From the NCBI GenBank assembly GCA_940671915.1, contig CALNVZ010001293.1, positions 73,346 to 137,345 on the forward strand: a stretch of 64,000 nt of DNA, read 5' to 3'. Below are positions 46,860 through 60,155 of this stretch, in pieces (the first letter of the stretch is position 1; each line of letters starts with the position of its first letter). The DNA comes from Paracentrotus lividus (Eukaryota; Echinodermata; Echinoidea; Camarodonta; Echinidae). Under the pieces are notes generated by a model. That model had not been told where the DNA came from and ran no database searches. It was given only the letters and a program-made list of their open reading frames with translations. The position numbers and the translations under genes were made by a program.

Positions 46860-47720
46860 CTTAAGGAGGCTGGGATATCAATGGGCTCCCCACCATTTTT
46901 TATTTATTATTTTTTTAATAAAAACATTATATTTCAGGTCTCTACTGACAAAATGTTAGCTGCCGCTGCGCGCTCGGACATCTTTTTTATTATTTTTTTA
47001 AAATAGGAACATAGGAAATACTATCTAGATTGGAGCTCACCCATTGAGCCCCCCCCCCCCCCGATGCTTGAGGGGGCTTCGATATTTTTGAGCCCCCCTT
47101 CTGGTCATAATTTGTTTTGAAACACTCGTATTTCAGGTTTTTTTGGACAATATTTTTAGTTCGCGCTGCGCGCTCGCATGTCTTCCTATTTATAAACTTT
47201 TAAAAAAATTTAAAAAAATAAAAGGGGTCCCTACTATCCTTATTGGGGCTCAACCATTGAGCCCCTCCGCCCTGCGGTGTTTGAGGGGGAGGGGCTTCGA
47301 TATTTTTGAGGCCCCGCCCTCTTCTGCTCATAATTTGTTTTGAAATGCTCATATTGGAGATTTCTCTTGGCAATTTTTTTTTTTAGCTCAAGCTGCTCTC
47401 TCGCCTGTTCGGATCGGATGTCTTTCTGTTTAAACTTTTCTTTTCATAATAATGAAGGGGTCCCTAATATACTGGTTGGGGCTAAAAAATTGAGCCCCTC
47501 CCCAACCGATGTCTGGATGGGTCGATATCATGGAGCCCCCTCTTTGCACCAAAGTTGTTTTAAAACGCTCATGTATAAGTTATCTTTTGACAACATTTTT
47601 TACTTCAGATGTCTTTAAATTATTTTTTAAATGGGAATTAGGGGGCATCCTACTATTATCTCTGTTGGGGCGAGCTATGTGGGGGGGGGGGGGGGGGGGC
47701 TTTGATATCATTGAGCGTCA
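46860..47720 (+). repeat. Tandem array of four ~205-220-bp units
   Basis: Units share GCTCATATTTCAGG, a GACAA-ATTTT stretch, a CGCTGCGCGCTCG block, GGGGCTC.. and TTGAGCCCC with a CGATATTTTTGAG ending. Copies start near 46,925, 47,130, 47,345 and 47,570 and decay rightwards. The C15 and G19 runs lie in the GAGCCCC part. Short ORFs at 47,143-47,838 are made of these units and are not genes. Related single words (TGCTCATATTTCAGG) recur at 49,085. Confidence 0.8.
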
Positions 47721-49560
47721 GCCCGACCTTATTTTTAGGTGGTTATGTACGATGTACATTAGCACCTCTGTTATTGTCAGAATCTCTTTTTTCTTTTTTT
47801 TTTCTTATTTTTTTCTTTTCCTGTACAATTCTTGTTAGACACGATAACTAAAAAAAATGCATTAAAGATTTCAAACTTTCAGCAATTGATGATCATCATG
47901 AAATCTGAGCATGAAATCTTTTCTAGCCTCATTAGCATAATGTTGACGTCATTTATACGCCATTTTGTAAAATCACATTTATTCAGATCATAACTTCATA
48001 ACTAATAATCATTGAATTAATCATATTTAGTAACATTAAACTTCAAATTGAGCGCATCTTTAGAACATAATTGTTGCCGCGCGTAAGTACGCGCAGCGTT
48101 GGCGTCAAAAAAATTGTGGCCAAATGAATCGTGGCTGGGTCTCATTGAAGAGCGTCATTTTCCTACAAAAATAATTCGACAGCCTTATTTGATAAAATTG
48201 CTTGTAACAGGTTGAAAATTTTTTCAAAAACCGTTGTTCAAAATTTAAAAATGCTCAAAATCAACCCCATATTCATACAAAGTATGTTTCAGCCATTTCA
48301 AGAATTTTGAAAATATCCGCCGCCTTAGCGCTCGTGCGCGCATTTGTGCGCGCACTTTGTAAATCGCGGTAAAATTCGGGTTTTTTTCTTGATTCGGCAA
48401 TTAAGACAATTCTCTAGGAGTTTCTATATATTTTAAATCGTTCCAGCCGACCATACAGACGGCACGCGCTTCTCAAATTTCAAATTTTCCGCGCCGTGCG
48501 ATCAATGGGGAAAATTGACCGTAAAAAAACATAACAAAACATTACGTACTTTAGGGATCCTCCAAAGCTTCGCAGAAAGTCGAAACCCCATTTTTTTTTT
48601 TTTCTCACATGTTCTGAAAAGTTTAAGACATTTAGTAAATATAATCTTCTTATAAATTGTTGGGAATCTAAGGAAATAAAACATCGGCATATTTCTTTAT
48701 GCCGAACCCAAAAATTTCATTTTTTTTTTTTTTTTTCAGTCCAAACTTCAATCCAAATTTTAGTCATTATCAGCGGATAAATTATTGGTTGATTTCTCCC
48801 AAAATGCCTTTCATTGTTAACGGCTGAGACAGCTTCCCAAAAAGTTTAATTGTTAAAAGGCAATTAAATGTTAAAAATTTTATCACATTACACCAATTTG
48901 AATATTCTCTTTTTCAAAAACTTTATTTCACTCCTCTCTCTCTCCGTTTCATTTTTGTTCTCCTCTCTCTGTAGCCAATTGCTGCATACTTTTTCATTAC
49001 ACAATACATATCAGTACATACCACCGATAATTGTACGCATTACAATAAAAAGCTCTAGTTATTATATTATATTATTTATTATAAATGCTCATATTTCAGG
49101 TCTCATTTAAACATATTACATTATTACAAAAGATGCCAAGCAAATCACGTATACCTTGTCGCGGATTCACGAGCACCCCCTGCTATTCGCAGCGCAAAAA
49201 GAGGAAATAGAAGAATAGAAAAGAAAAGAAGGGAATAGGAAGGAGGGGAAAAGATGAAAAAAAGAGTAAAAAAAAAAATAAAAGTAAAGAAAGCCAGTCA
49301 ATATATTCTTCTTTTTTCTTTACCTGATTAAAATTTCATGAGAAACAAAAAGTGCTACAATTTTCAGCTATTGCTCTGCGCTTGGATTGCTTTGTTTAGT
49401 TTAAGCCTATCCTGTTCATGATTACTTAAATAACAACAATAATAATAAAAACGCTTACAATTTTAAGTCAATATACAGGAATTGCAGCTTGCGCTCTGCT
49501 CTCGACTATTTTGTTTGATGAGATATGTTTATTCTGTTTTTCAGCACATAGCATTAAAAA
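47721..49560. other. Repeat-like stretch without gene
   Basis: T-rich and low-complexity, with GC-rich islands (GCCGCGCGTAAGTACGCGC near 48,075; TGCGCGCGCATTTGTGCGCG-like near 48,335). No exon was identified. Mirrored at 50,010-50,600 in part. Confidence 0.4.
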
Positions 49561-49648
49561 TATGGTGAGTGGACCAATTGGATGTAGACCAACTGGTGAG
49601 TGGACCAATTGGATGTAGACCAAATGGTGAGTGGACCAATTGGATGTA
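49561..49648 (+). repeat. 32-bp minisatellite, left of gap
   Basis: Units of GTGGACCAATTGGATGTAGA plus CCAACTGGTGA or CCAAATGGTGA repeat about 2.7 times before the gap. The same array continues in the same orientation at 61,990. Confidence 0.9.
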
Positions 49649-49673
49649 NNNNNNNNNNNNNNNNNNNNNNNNN
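49649..49673. other. Assembly gap (25 N)
   Basis: Exactly 25 undetermined bases inside the minisatellite. A fixed small gap of this kind is what an automated gap-filler may leave when the inserted sequence does not close; that reading is inference. Confidence 0.98.
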
Positions 49674-50012
49674 CACTAGGTTGGTGCACATCAATTGGTC
49701 CACTACGAGTTGGTCTCAGATACCAATGCATCACACATAGGTTACATCCAATTGGTCCACAACGTCACAGTTGTCTAAGCATACCAAGTGTCACTCACTC
49801 GTTGGTTCTACATCAAGATTGGGATCCACTCACGGATTTGATCTACGTCAAAATTGCGTACCCTCACCAGTTGTCACATGGTTCTACATACATATTGGTT
49901 CATCCATGCCAACTCACATTTGCGTCTACATCCAATTGGTCCCTCACCATTTGCAGTCTACATCCAATTAGGTCACTCACCAGATTGAGTCTACATACCA
50001 TTGGTCCCGTCA
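49674..50012 (-). repeat. Minisatellite in reverse orientation, noisy
   Basis: About ten copies of the 32-bp unit as reverse complement (CTACATCCAATTGGTCC), each with several errors. If this comes from one raw read, the true array is at least about 330 bp long. Confidence 0.8.
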
Positions 50013-52129
50013 CCATATTTTTATATGCTATAGTAAGCTGAAAACAGGAATAAACTATCCGTCATAACAAAATGTCGAGGAGCAGAGCGAAGCTGCAATT
50101 TCGTATAGTTACTTAAAATTGTAGTCGTTTTATTATTAGTTGTTGTTATTATAAGTAATCCATGCACAGGATTAGGCCTTAAACTAAACAAAGCAGATCC
50201 ACAGCGAGAGCATAGCTGAAAATTGTGAGCAACTTTTGTTTCCTTCATTTATAATCACGATAAAAAAAAAAAGAAAAAAAAAAGAAGATATATTGACTGC
50301 TTTTACTTTTAATCTTTATTTTTTTATACTCCATGTTTCATCTTTTTATCCCATCCTGTCCCATTTCCCTTCTTTCTTTTTCTTATCTCTATTTCTCTTT
50401 TTTTTTTTTTTTTTTTTTTGCGCTGCGAATAGCAAGGGTGCCGTGAATCCGCGACAACGGGTATACAGTGATTTGCTTGAGCATCTGTTTGTAAAAATGT
50501 AATAATGTGTTAAGATGAGACTGAAATATGAGCATTTCTATAATAATAATAATATAATAATAATAAAAATAGGTGCGGATCTATGATATGAAAGGCCCCC
50601 CCCCCATAGCTCAGCCCAACTGAGAATATAGTAAGGATGCGCCCTATTCCCATTTAAAAATAATTGTAAAGACATTGAAGTAAAAAATGTTGTCAAAAAG
50701 ATAACTTATATAACATGAGCGTTTTAAAACAACTTTGGTGCAAAGAGGGGGCTCCATGATATCTGAACATCAGACATCGTTGGGGAGGGTGCTCAATTTT
50801 TTTAGCCCCCAACCAGTATTATTAGGGACCCTTATTATATGAAAAGAAAAGTTAAGACAGCAAAGACATACCGATACCGAACAGGCGCCAGAGAGCAGCT
50901 GCGCTAAAAAAAAATATATGCAAGAGAAAATTCCATAAATGGAAGCATTTAATAACAAATTATGAGCAAAGAGGGCGGGGCCTCAAAATATCCGAAGCCT
51001 CCCCACTCAAACACGAGGGCGGAGAGGGACTCACCATGTTGAGACCGCCATAAGGCATTAGTAGGACCCTTTTATTTTTTAAATTTTTTGTAAATAGTTC
51101 TATAAAAGGAAGACAGCGAGCGCGCAGGCGGAACTAAAAATATTGTCCAAAAAACCTGAAATCACCGATGTTATAAAACAATATGACCAGAAGGTGAGGC
51201 TCAAAAAATATTCGAAGCCCCTCAAGCATCGGGAGGGGGGGAGCTAAATGGGTGAGGCTGCAATCTAAGTAGTTATTTCCCTATGTTCTATTTTAAAAAA
51301 ATAATTAAAAAAAGAATTCTCGACGCGCGCAGCGCCAGCTAACATGTTTGTCGTAGAGACCTGAATACTAAATGTTTCTATAAAAATAATAATAAAAATT
51401 ATATGGTGCGGGAGCCATTGATATCCAGCCTCCTTAGATGTGGAAGAGAGAGATAGTTTGGTCAAACATGTATGGTATGTCCCCTGGAACGACTGGAATA
51501 TCAAACTAAAGATTACTTTCCTAAAAACTTCCAATTTTCGACGATTTCTGGAATGTTAAGTACTTATATCTATAAAGTAATGCTTTCTCTTTAAAAATTT
51601 AATAAATATACCAAACATGAGGTCACATATACCTCTAAGAAATTGTAGAGTATCAGCCTGATGCTGGAGCTTTAATAAATTAATAAAGCTGTTTTGGAAT
51701 GTGCTCTTCACCTCAAATTTTTGAGCAATTTTTTGATAATAACCACTTTCAAATGAGGTAATATACCTTAAAAATTCGCTAAAGTTAAAAAATATTTGAT
51801 GATAAATAAATAGAATGTTTTCTTCCAAAAATATGCAACAAATTGGAAAAATTATTCGGATTCACTTTTTTTTAAATATTGGCCACAGTATTGGACAAAC
51901 TTCGGCCCACTGTGCGCGCACAAAGGGAACTGATGAAGTATGTCATCTGAGCCCTAATTGGTCGATGCTGCGGTGTAGTGGATCGAGGGCAAGTTCAATA
52001 GTTGGGACTTCAATGTGTTATTCAAATATAACAACAATTAACAATACACAATACAATTAGCACTTAGTTATGCCAACTTGTGCCAATAAGGTCTGAGAAT
52101 GTAGAAACAAGCATGCTTGCTTTGATGTT

Positions 52130-52345
52130 TTACTTCACTCAATGTGTCATCTATTTTCAACATCAGCATGGTGACTCCATTGGAGAGAATGTAAACTCCT
52201 AGGTACACACACTGTAGCGTCTGTTCATGAGATTGTTTCCTTCATCACAATTGATGGAAAACAATGAACCAAGACCACGTGCATGTTAGAAATCCAAGTC
52301 CATATTCAGAACGTTTATGTAGGGACGCAAGAAACCAACGGAGAC
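52130..52345 (-). pseudogene. Mirror of the sushi exon (artefact)
   Basis: Reverse-complement match to 45,952-46,170, for example TTCATCACA and GATTGTTTCCTTCATCAC against the exon's TGTGATGAAGGATACAATC. Frame is lost through scattered indels. Treat as duplicated noise, not a second gene. Confidence 0.75.
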
Positions 52346-54178
52346 GCTTTTACAAGGGAAAAAATCCGAAAATACAGCAGTGTATTTTTAGTTACTTAAA
52401 TTATTTTATTACCATCGCTGGACTCGTTATTAACAGACAAAGATATAATTGCAATAGGTTTTAAACGTTATTTATTATTTTCTCCAATTTCGCACCAACT
52501 CATATATACATTTAACTTTAAAGTTTACATGGTCAATATCATTCTTCTAATACAGTGAACATCACGATTTTTATCCGATGACTGATGATTTATTTGAATT
52601 TCCTTGTGTAGGTACTATCCTATCTAACACATTATTATATATTATATTTTTTTTTGTGAAAATGATGCATATTAGTTATCAAGTAATGTTTTTCGTTTCC
52701 TAATATTTGACACCAGCAATAACAATATTTCATTAATTAAAAATAAAATCTTCAAAAATACTATAGCAGTATGATTCAACAAGTGAATTTATTTATACAT
52801 GGAACTAGAAATTACGATATGTGTAACAATGTATGTAGAGAAGATTTAATTCATGCTTTTTTTTATGGGGGGGGGGATTGATCCAACTCTGAAATGTGAC
52901 CTTTGTTAAAAGTGAAAACTTGATAAGAAGAATTATATACTAATGTCTAGTTACATAAAACATTCAAATAAATACATTTGAATGCATAAAGAAAAATAAA
53001 TGACAGATATTCAATTTAAAAAAATCATAATCACGCTACCTCCAACTAATCTTGGGAAGTATATCAACAAGTATCAAACTTCCATTGCCACTTATGCTAA
53101 TGTATGTTTCAATCTAAAATCAAACGTAATTCCATATTAACTATAAACTATTAACTAACCTCAAACTCCAATCAGGCTGTAAGCCTTCCTTTCGATTGTA
53201 TCCTAATATTGAACTATATCTTTTTACTTTGGTAAATGTTGATCGCCTGTGAACATCAATGAATAATTAATTCAAATATTCTTTACAACATCACAGAGGC
53301 AAAGTAAGTAAAAATCATAAAATTAAGATGATTAATGTCACAATGATCTATCCCTCTTAAGTCAGATTTCTTTGTTTACAAGATATTAATAAATTTTATT
53401 ATTCATCATATTTTGTTTCATTCATGCATGTTAACTTCATACATCATTTCTGAAAAGAAAAATACCAAAAGCTGTAACAAAGTTTTCAGCCCAATGTAAT
53501 ACATCACCGTAGATAGATTAAAAGGTTTTTTCTATCCTACCATCAATATGTGTGTATTATCTTGGTTTTAATAACGTATATAATACATATGAAATCTTCC
53601 AAGAATCTAAAAATGTCATGAGAGCTTTATCACCACGACTCTGATATTCCCATAAAATCAGTCACATCTCAGCTATCTGGCTACATCTTTATTCTTTGAT
53701 GTGTTTTTCTCATACAGATATTCTTAAAATACATCCATTGTTCTCTATTTCATATTACACAGAGAACTTAATAGACAAATAAAAGTAAAGGCAGATAGCA
53801 GGATCACCACTGTCTTATTCCTCGAAGTAGAGAGGATAGTAAAACAACCATTTAAGAAATACAGAGATATGATTTTATACCACTATATCTGAAGATAACT
53901 TCCAGAATTGAGACATAATAACTGTCTTTTCATAATATTATATAGAGACGTTGTGGAGATGAAGGTAACAATTATCTAGGAAGCATAACATGTGAATAAA
54001 ACTGAGAAGTAAGGCAGCACATAATTTACTAGAATGAAACAATGCTGCATTCACAATAATAACAATAGAACATACGTTTTCTTTAGCTTAGTTCTGTTCT
54101 GAGGTAAGAAAGAAACGTGTAATTTATGATAAGAGTGCATCCTGCTTTGTTTACTCATATCTTCTATATTTGGTTTTA

Positions 54179-54430
54179 CCATGTTGATACAACTGGATGA
54201 GATACATGCTGCTTCCAGGAGTTAAGCTCGAGAATTAGAGATTAGATATCGTCAAGTCGTTAGTAGGCAGAAGACCATACTTGACAGGTTGATGATCATT
54301 CACGATGGCTAGAACGCTTGTACGTGTACGGATCTGCAAGAGAAACCACTCGAAGGCGGTTCAGAACTTGGAAGGAAACAGAGCTCTGGAGTTGGGGTGA
54401 CTTTACCTATAATTGGGTAAACTCTACCAT
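54179..54430 (-). pseudogene. Mirror of the WSC exon (artefact)
   Basis: Reverse-complement match to 43,957-44,181, with landmarks GGATGAG..ACATGCTGCTTCC and GATGATCATTCACGATGGCTAG. Many single-base errors; no open frame. The adjoining A run mirrors the poly-T of the true intron. Confidence 0.75.
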
Positions 54431-57400
54431 TGCCTGTCAATCTCGATCCGGCGTTAGACAATATTCATCTTCAACAAAAAAAAAAAAAAAAAAACAAATG
54501 TAGCTTCAAACAAATTACTTGAGAGCAAGCCAAAAAAAAAAATATTAAAAATATAAAATCTGTACGTGAAAAGATAAGCAGAGCTCCACCAAACATGTAC
54601 TTCATTTGCTTTAGCAGATGTGCAGTTTGTCGATGGTTCGTGAAAATCCGCAACGGAATATGCATTGATGAGTGATTTAAACAAATCAATAGATCTATTA
54701 TCAAATTCCTTCCTATGTAGTAGTTGCAAGAGGAAAACTAAAACAGATTAAAAGGAGAAAAAAACATTGATCTATGTGTGATGATGCAATGTAAATATAA
54801 ATCGTATGAAGTTTCATTTTTTTTTCTATACTCACATTTTGCCGGCCCCCCCCCTAAAAAATCCAAGAATAAAACTAAATGAATAAATATAACAATAATC
54901 AAAAACATGAATGATTTACAGATCATTCCTTCCTCAATTTCGCACCTCTCGGTTGGAGTTTCGCTCATTTTTCTGCATCTCTCTAAATTTCTTGATATTC
55001 TCTGTAAAGTTAATTAACAGGAGCTAGTTAAACAAAATATTAATTTTTGTTTAATTAAACATCGTAAGGAATAAGCATAACAAATTATAAAAATATAGAT
55101 AACGGAAATATATGAACTATAGAAAATGATGACTAAGTGTTATAAATGCCACTGTTTGTGGACACCGTCGCATATAACGGAAGACTATCCGATATACAAT
55201 CCAATGGTGTGAGGAATATGGGTTAGGAATTATAGCTAGTTCACAGGGACCATCGGTGTTTTAAGCTCCATACGAGCGATTGTACACCTAAGAGATTATA
55301 CTCGCACGGGCCTGTATAAGCTGTATAACTATAGTGTTTTAACCTTCCACACCACTTGTAGTGACTAGTTGACGTTCTTGTATGTCAATGGAATTTTACT
55401 CTGTGATCGATACTAGAATGTGGACACGGTAGCACACGAGGAGAGCTGCGTTATTTGCCACCGTGGTGATATACACAACTATATATCAATATGCTCAGTT
55501 TTTCACACTGTGGTCAACTCTGATAATACGATGTGAATAACACAGTGAATGTCTTACTATACAGTGCGTATCAAATAAACGGGACAGTTTTGAAAAGTCT
55601 GTCAAAAATATCTTGTTTCAAATCATGATGTCTATATTTCTATTTAATAGATCATCTGAAGTTTATCATTTTCAAATGCAATTAAAAATAATGAAGTTTG
55701 TTCTGCTGAGTAACACAAACATTTTTGTGGGGCGCTCCAAAAAACGCTTGCAACCAAATGGAAACAATGAGAATTACGATCATCAGATTTTTTGCTATAT
55801 CAGCAGTCTTCTCTAATTTTTCTTTATTGTTTTGCATTTTTTTTTTCCGAATATGATTTGAAATACTATTCGAAGCTATTTATTTACTTTCCATAGTATT
55901 TGTTTATTTTAATATGTTATCTTTTACAATAATTTCTTTAAAACTTTTTTTTTTGTCACCATAAGAAAGGGTATTTGTTGGTTGTTTAATGAATAGTGTT
56001 TATTTGAATATGATGAATTCTGAATTGCTTTTGTTTTATGTTGTTTCGTCATCTGCTCAGCGAACCACGGAATTATTTTGGAGGTATTAAAAAAAAAAAA
56101 AAAAAAAAAAAAACTTGGATTAAATTTAAAGGGTATTATTTATTCTGAATCATATATTGAATCAGGTACTCCCTTGATTGATTAATACTTTTCATAGGTC
56201 AACATTATGTTAGTCATTTTGAGTCGATTTCCTATGACTCATAATCATTCACTCCACGGAAATGTAATCTAAGTTATGGCATAAAATACTTACATAAAGA
56301 CGACCGTCCATTATTTGGAGGAGGGAAAGCACACTGCATCAAGAGTTAGTGGAAACACAGCGAGCGGCCAGAAATATAATAACGCTCACATAAATGTCAA
56401 AGTTAACCGAGGGCTGACGACGGGAAAGCGAGAACAGTTGACAACTGCAAGTGCAATTCATTACTTAGACGTACTAAACCCGGCTGCCTAAGAAACTTTC
56501 CTGGGTTGAATGGTTAATTTGTCCGATCTGATCCTGTATGAGCAATTACTCCTATGGAATAGAAAGAAATAATAGAAGTTTTTATATCATAGTTTTCGAG
56601 TCAGAATGCTATCCAGACCAGATTGGGAGAAAGAATTCTGGCAAGCCTATAACCATGTGCGAAGTTGTAAGATCAGAATCTTTAATTTCACATAGATATG
56701 AATGATTCAGAAGTTATTGATATAACTATGTGATTGTCAACTCATTGCTAAAGAACGCCGTTCCACATCGAATATGCACTGATGATAAGGGAAATAATCG
56801 AACACCAGTCGAGTAAAGATAACATTGTTGATAATGTTCAATTAAGTAAGGACTTTTTTATTAACCAATCGAAATGAATGTACTATCTTTGGGAAAGCTG
56901 AGAATTCAAATAGCTTTTAAAACTGTTGAACTTAAGCTGTATGATAGTTATGCGTTATCCAGAGGAAATGATTTATGCAGCGTAATGAGCTATTTTTGAG
57001 CAAAATTGACCATATTGTTACGAGGAATTTGATACTGAATAAGGATTTCGGAATGGAACTACAGAGTGACAGAACTCTTTTTCCCTTGCAATAAGTTATA
57101 CCTAATTTTTGAAAACTTAGACCCTTAGCGTTCTATTCAAGTTGAATAATATTTTTGAAAATGTAGTTGCTCGCCATAATAAGAAAACAAAGTGAAAACT
57201 GTGCAAATAAAAATGTCTATGGGCGTATCGTTACAGTAGAGTGATAGCGCCCTCTTCACCTTTAAGTTTAACAACTAGAATTGATATGTTTTCAAACGAT
57301 TTTAATCAATTCATTTTTGAACATCAATCAAAAAGTAATGATCAATAATTCAAACAGAAAAATGCTGTAACCTACATCAAAGCCAAAGTCATTCTGACGG

Positions 57401-59248
57401 TCATAGGGCCAGGGGGGGGGGCACATATTGTGCACCCCACTATATTTTTTTTATTCTTGACCGTCGCTCTTTCATATTGCATGGACGATAGAGCAGTCAG
57501 CTCTAGCAAATTTGGTACACTATAATTTTCAGGTTCATCATATGGGGTGCGCTATTTATACTTAAATAAGATAAATACATAGAAAAATTCACAAAATATT
57601 GGAATTAAATCATTTAACTCCTCCTAAATCATGGTATTGAAGATGCGAAAACATGTTACAAATATGTTTTAGGATTCATTCATGTGTATCATCTCCTCGT
57701 CATTTGAAATATTCAGCGGTTGCAGTACTGAAGGGGCCTCTACTGCTCTTAAATAAAGAAAAATTGATTTCACCAACTAGAAGGCGTTTTGGTATTAATA
57801 TGAAATAATAAAATAAGATGTTTTTGTCATAAATCTTACTATTTAGGCATGCAGAGTGAATAGTATAATAACTACATAATCATATTCTGTGAAATTACCA
57901 TTGGATAAACTCATTTACAAAAATTAATAAATGTGAATAAATGAATATTTCAATATTTTTCTATTTATATTATTGTTGTGGGCCATTTATATTTATATAA
58001 AAGAACAAAAAACAAAAGAAAAAGATTGGCTATTCGTTCTGAAGTTTATTACTAAATTTATTAATAGCAACCATATTTATAAACACCAAAATATCGTTTA
58101 AGAACTAGGTAATAAAAATGATCAAAAATTGGAATAACATGAACTGTCAATTTATGGTTGGCTCATGCCGCAAACCGAAATATCCATTCCGACAAAAATA
58201 TGTATCAAATGATGTTCGATAGAATAAGTTATAGAGAAAGTCACAGTTTGGGGAAAAATGACAAGCGATATAGAAATGGACTATAAAAGTTTGGTACAGG
58301 GGGGGGCCATTGCTGCTTCCCCCCCACCCTTTGGTTCTGATGGGTTAATCAACGATAATTCATTCCAACTACCATGGTCAATCGATCAATTAGTAAATCA
58401 ATCATCAATACAAACAATCAAATAAACAATCAACCAACCAAATCACCCTTCTTGAGGTTGACATTCTTCTTTTTTTCTTCTTTTTTTCTTAGTTGAAGAG
58501 AATATTCAATGCCGAGAAACATAATGTTAACATAGTTTTAAAAAAAAAAGACACAAACAAAACAAAGAAAAAATACAAAAAAATGCATTAAATAAATAGA
58601 TTTGTTAATTAGACTTTTGATTAGATAATTCGATGAAATGACAATAGATAATGAAAGGGTTAAGAGCTGAAGTCTGGCTGTTACAAAAAGTCTGAATGAT
58701 GTGCTAATTTTCTCATTTGCTTCCATTTTGTGCGAAAGCCGTTTTATTGAGCCCACGACAAACAGTTTTTGTGGCTCAGCAATGAAGAAACTTAGTATTT
58801 TAAAATGGCATTTGAAAGATAAGACTAGAGGATTATTGAGACATCAAAATAACAGTCTTGTCAAAAAAATGGTACAGTCGGGGAAAAAAAATCATTTAGG
58901 TGTGAAATCATTTCATATAATGTGTGTTTTAGTGGTACCAATTAAAGAGCCAAAAGATTTTCTTGACTGATTCGGCGCTTTGTCCTCGCACTATTTGATT
59001 TCGTAAAACAGAGTTATCTAGGTTTTGGCTGACAAGGAACAAATCGAAATTCGCACTTCTTTGTTCTGAGACGCTGAATTTGAGGTCATATGCGAAATCG
59101 TACACAAAAGCATGGGACGGGCGTCGAAAATGGATTTCCTTGATTGTAGAAAAATTAGTCATTCTCAAAAAATATGCAACCGAAAGTGTGATAAAAAAAT
59201 TGCAGAAGAAAGAGTGATATTCTTGCTTAATGAAATAAACAATACAGG

Positions 59249-59803
59249 TTGAATTTTTTTTATTTTTATTTTAGTTTATAAAAATTATTTTTTTATTTTT
59301 TTTTTTTTATTTTTAAAATTTTATTTACTAAAATTAAAAATTTAAAAAAAAAAAAGAAATTTAATTTTTTATATTCTAAAATATTTTTTAAAAAATTTTT
59401 TACAAAAGTTTATTAAGAAATAATGTAACTTTTTTTAGTTAAAGAAATTGTTTTTTTAGTTAAAGATTAAAACAACAGAAAGAAATTAATTTAATAAGCA
59501 TTTTTTTATTTTTTTTTTAAAATATATAAATTTTTATAAATATTTTAAAAAAAAATTTTTAAAAAATAAAATTTTTTAAAATTTTATTTTTTAAATAAAT
59601 TTTAAATTTTATAATTTAAAAAAATTTTTTCTTTTAACTTTTTGTAATCTAAAATTTTAAATTTAAAATTAAAAAAAAACAAATCAAATTACTAAATAAT
59701 TAAATAAAAAATAAAAAATTTTTATTTAATGTAAAAACAATTTAAATAAAAATAAAAATTTATTAGAAAAAAAAATTAAATTTATAAATAAAAAAATAAT
59801 ACC
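59249..59803. other. A/T-only junk burst inside the inverted arm
   Basis: About 550 bases of almost pure A and T without period or structure. In arm 1 the matching spot (39,135-39,150) is only about 15 ordinary bases. It fits a low-quality stretch of a raw read. Confidence 0.75.
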
Positions 59804-59932
59804 TTCACACTATAAACAAAATGTATTTCCACGTACATTTTTTTGAACAGGACTGTATGACATAATAAATTTAAACGAAAATTTTCGAAGACTTTCACAT
59901 ACTGTCCGTTTTTTATTGATAACCCTGTATCA

Positions 59933-60155
59933 CATTTTCACAAACGGAGTCGAAACAAGTCCCTGCAACTTCCATCTATGAGATCCTCCGTTTCATAAGC
60001 GACTCCTTTAAGATGCGTAAAAGTTGTCCACGACGATTCTGGCATCGAGAAATCGTGATTCACACACTCTCATACAATTCGCCTCCTGATCGGATGTTAT
60101 AGTCAGAAAACCCTTTGTGGGGTGTTCCATAAAAGCCCAGTGTTTTTTTTAAGTA
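59933..60155 (-). pseudogene. Mirror of the first SRCR exon (artefact)
   Basis: Reverse-complement match to 38,744-38,989, with GGATGTTATAGTC.. and CACACACTCTCA landmarks. The frame is broken throughout. It sits right beside the mirrored mariner end, as in arm 1. Confidence 0.7.
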
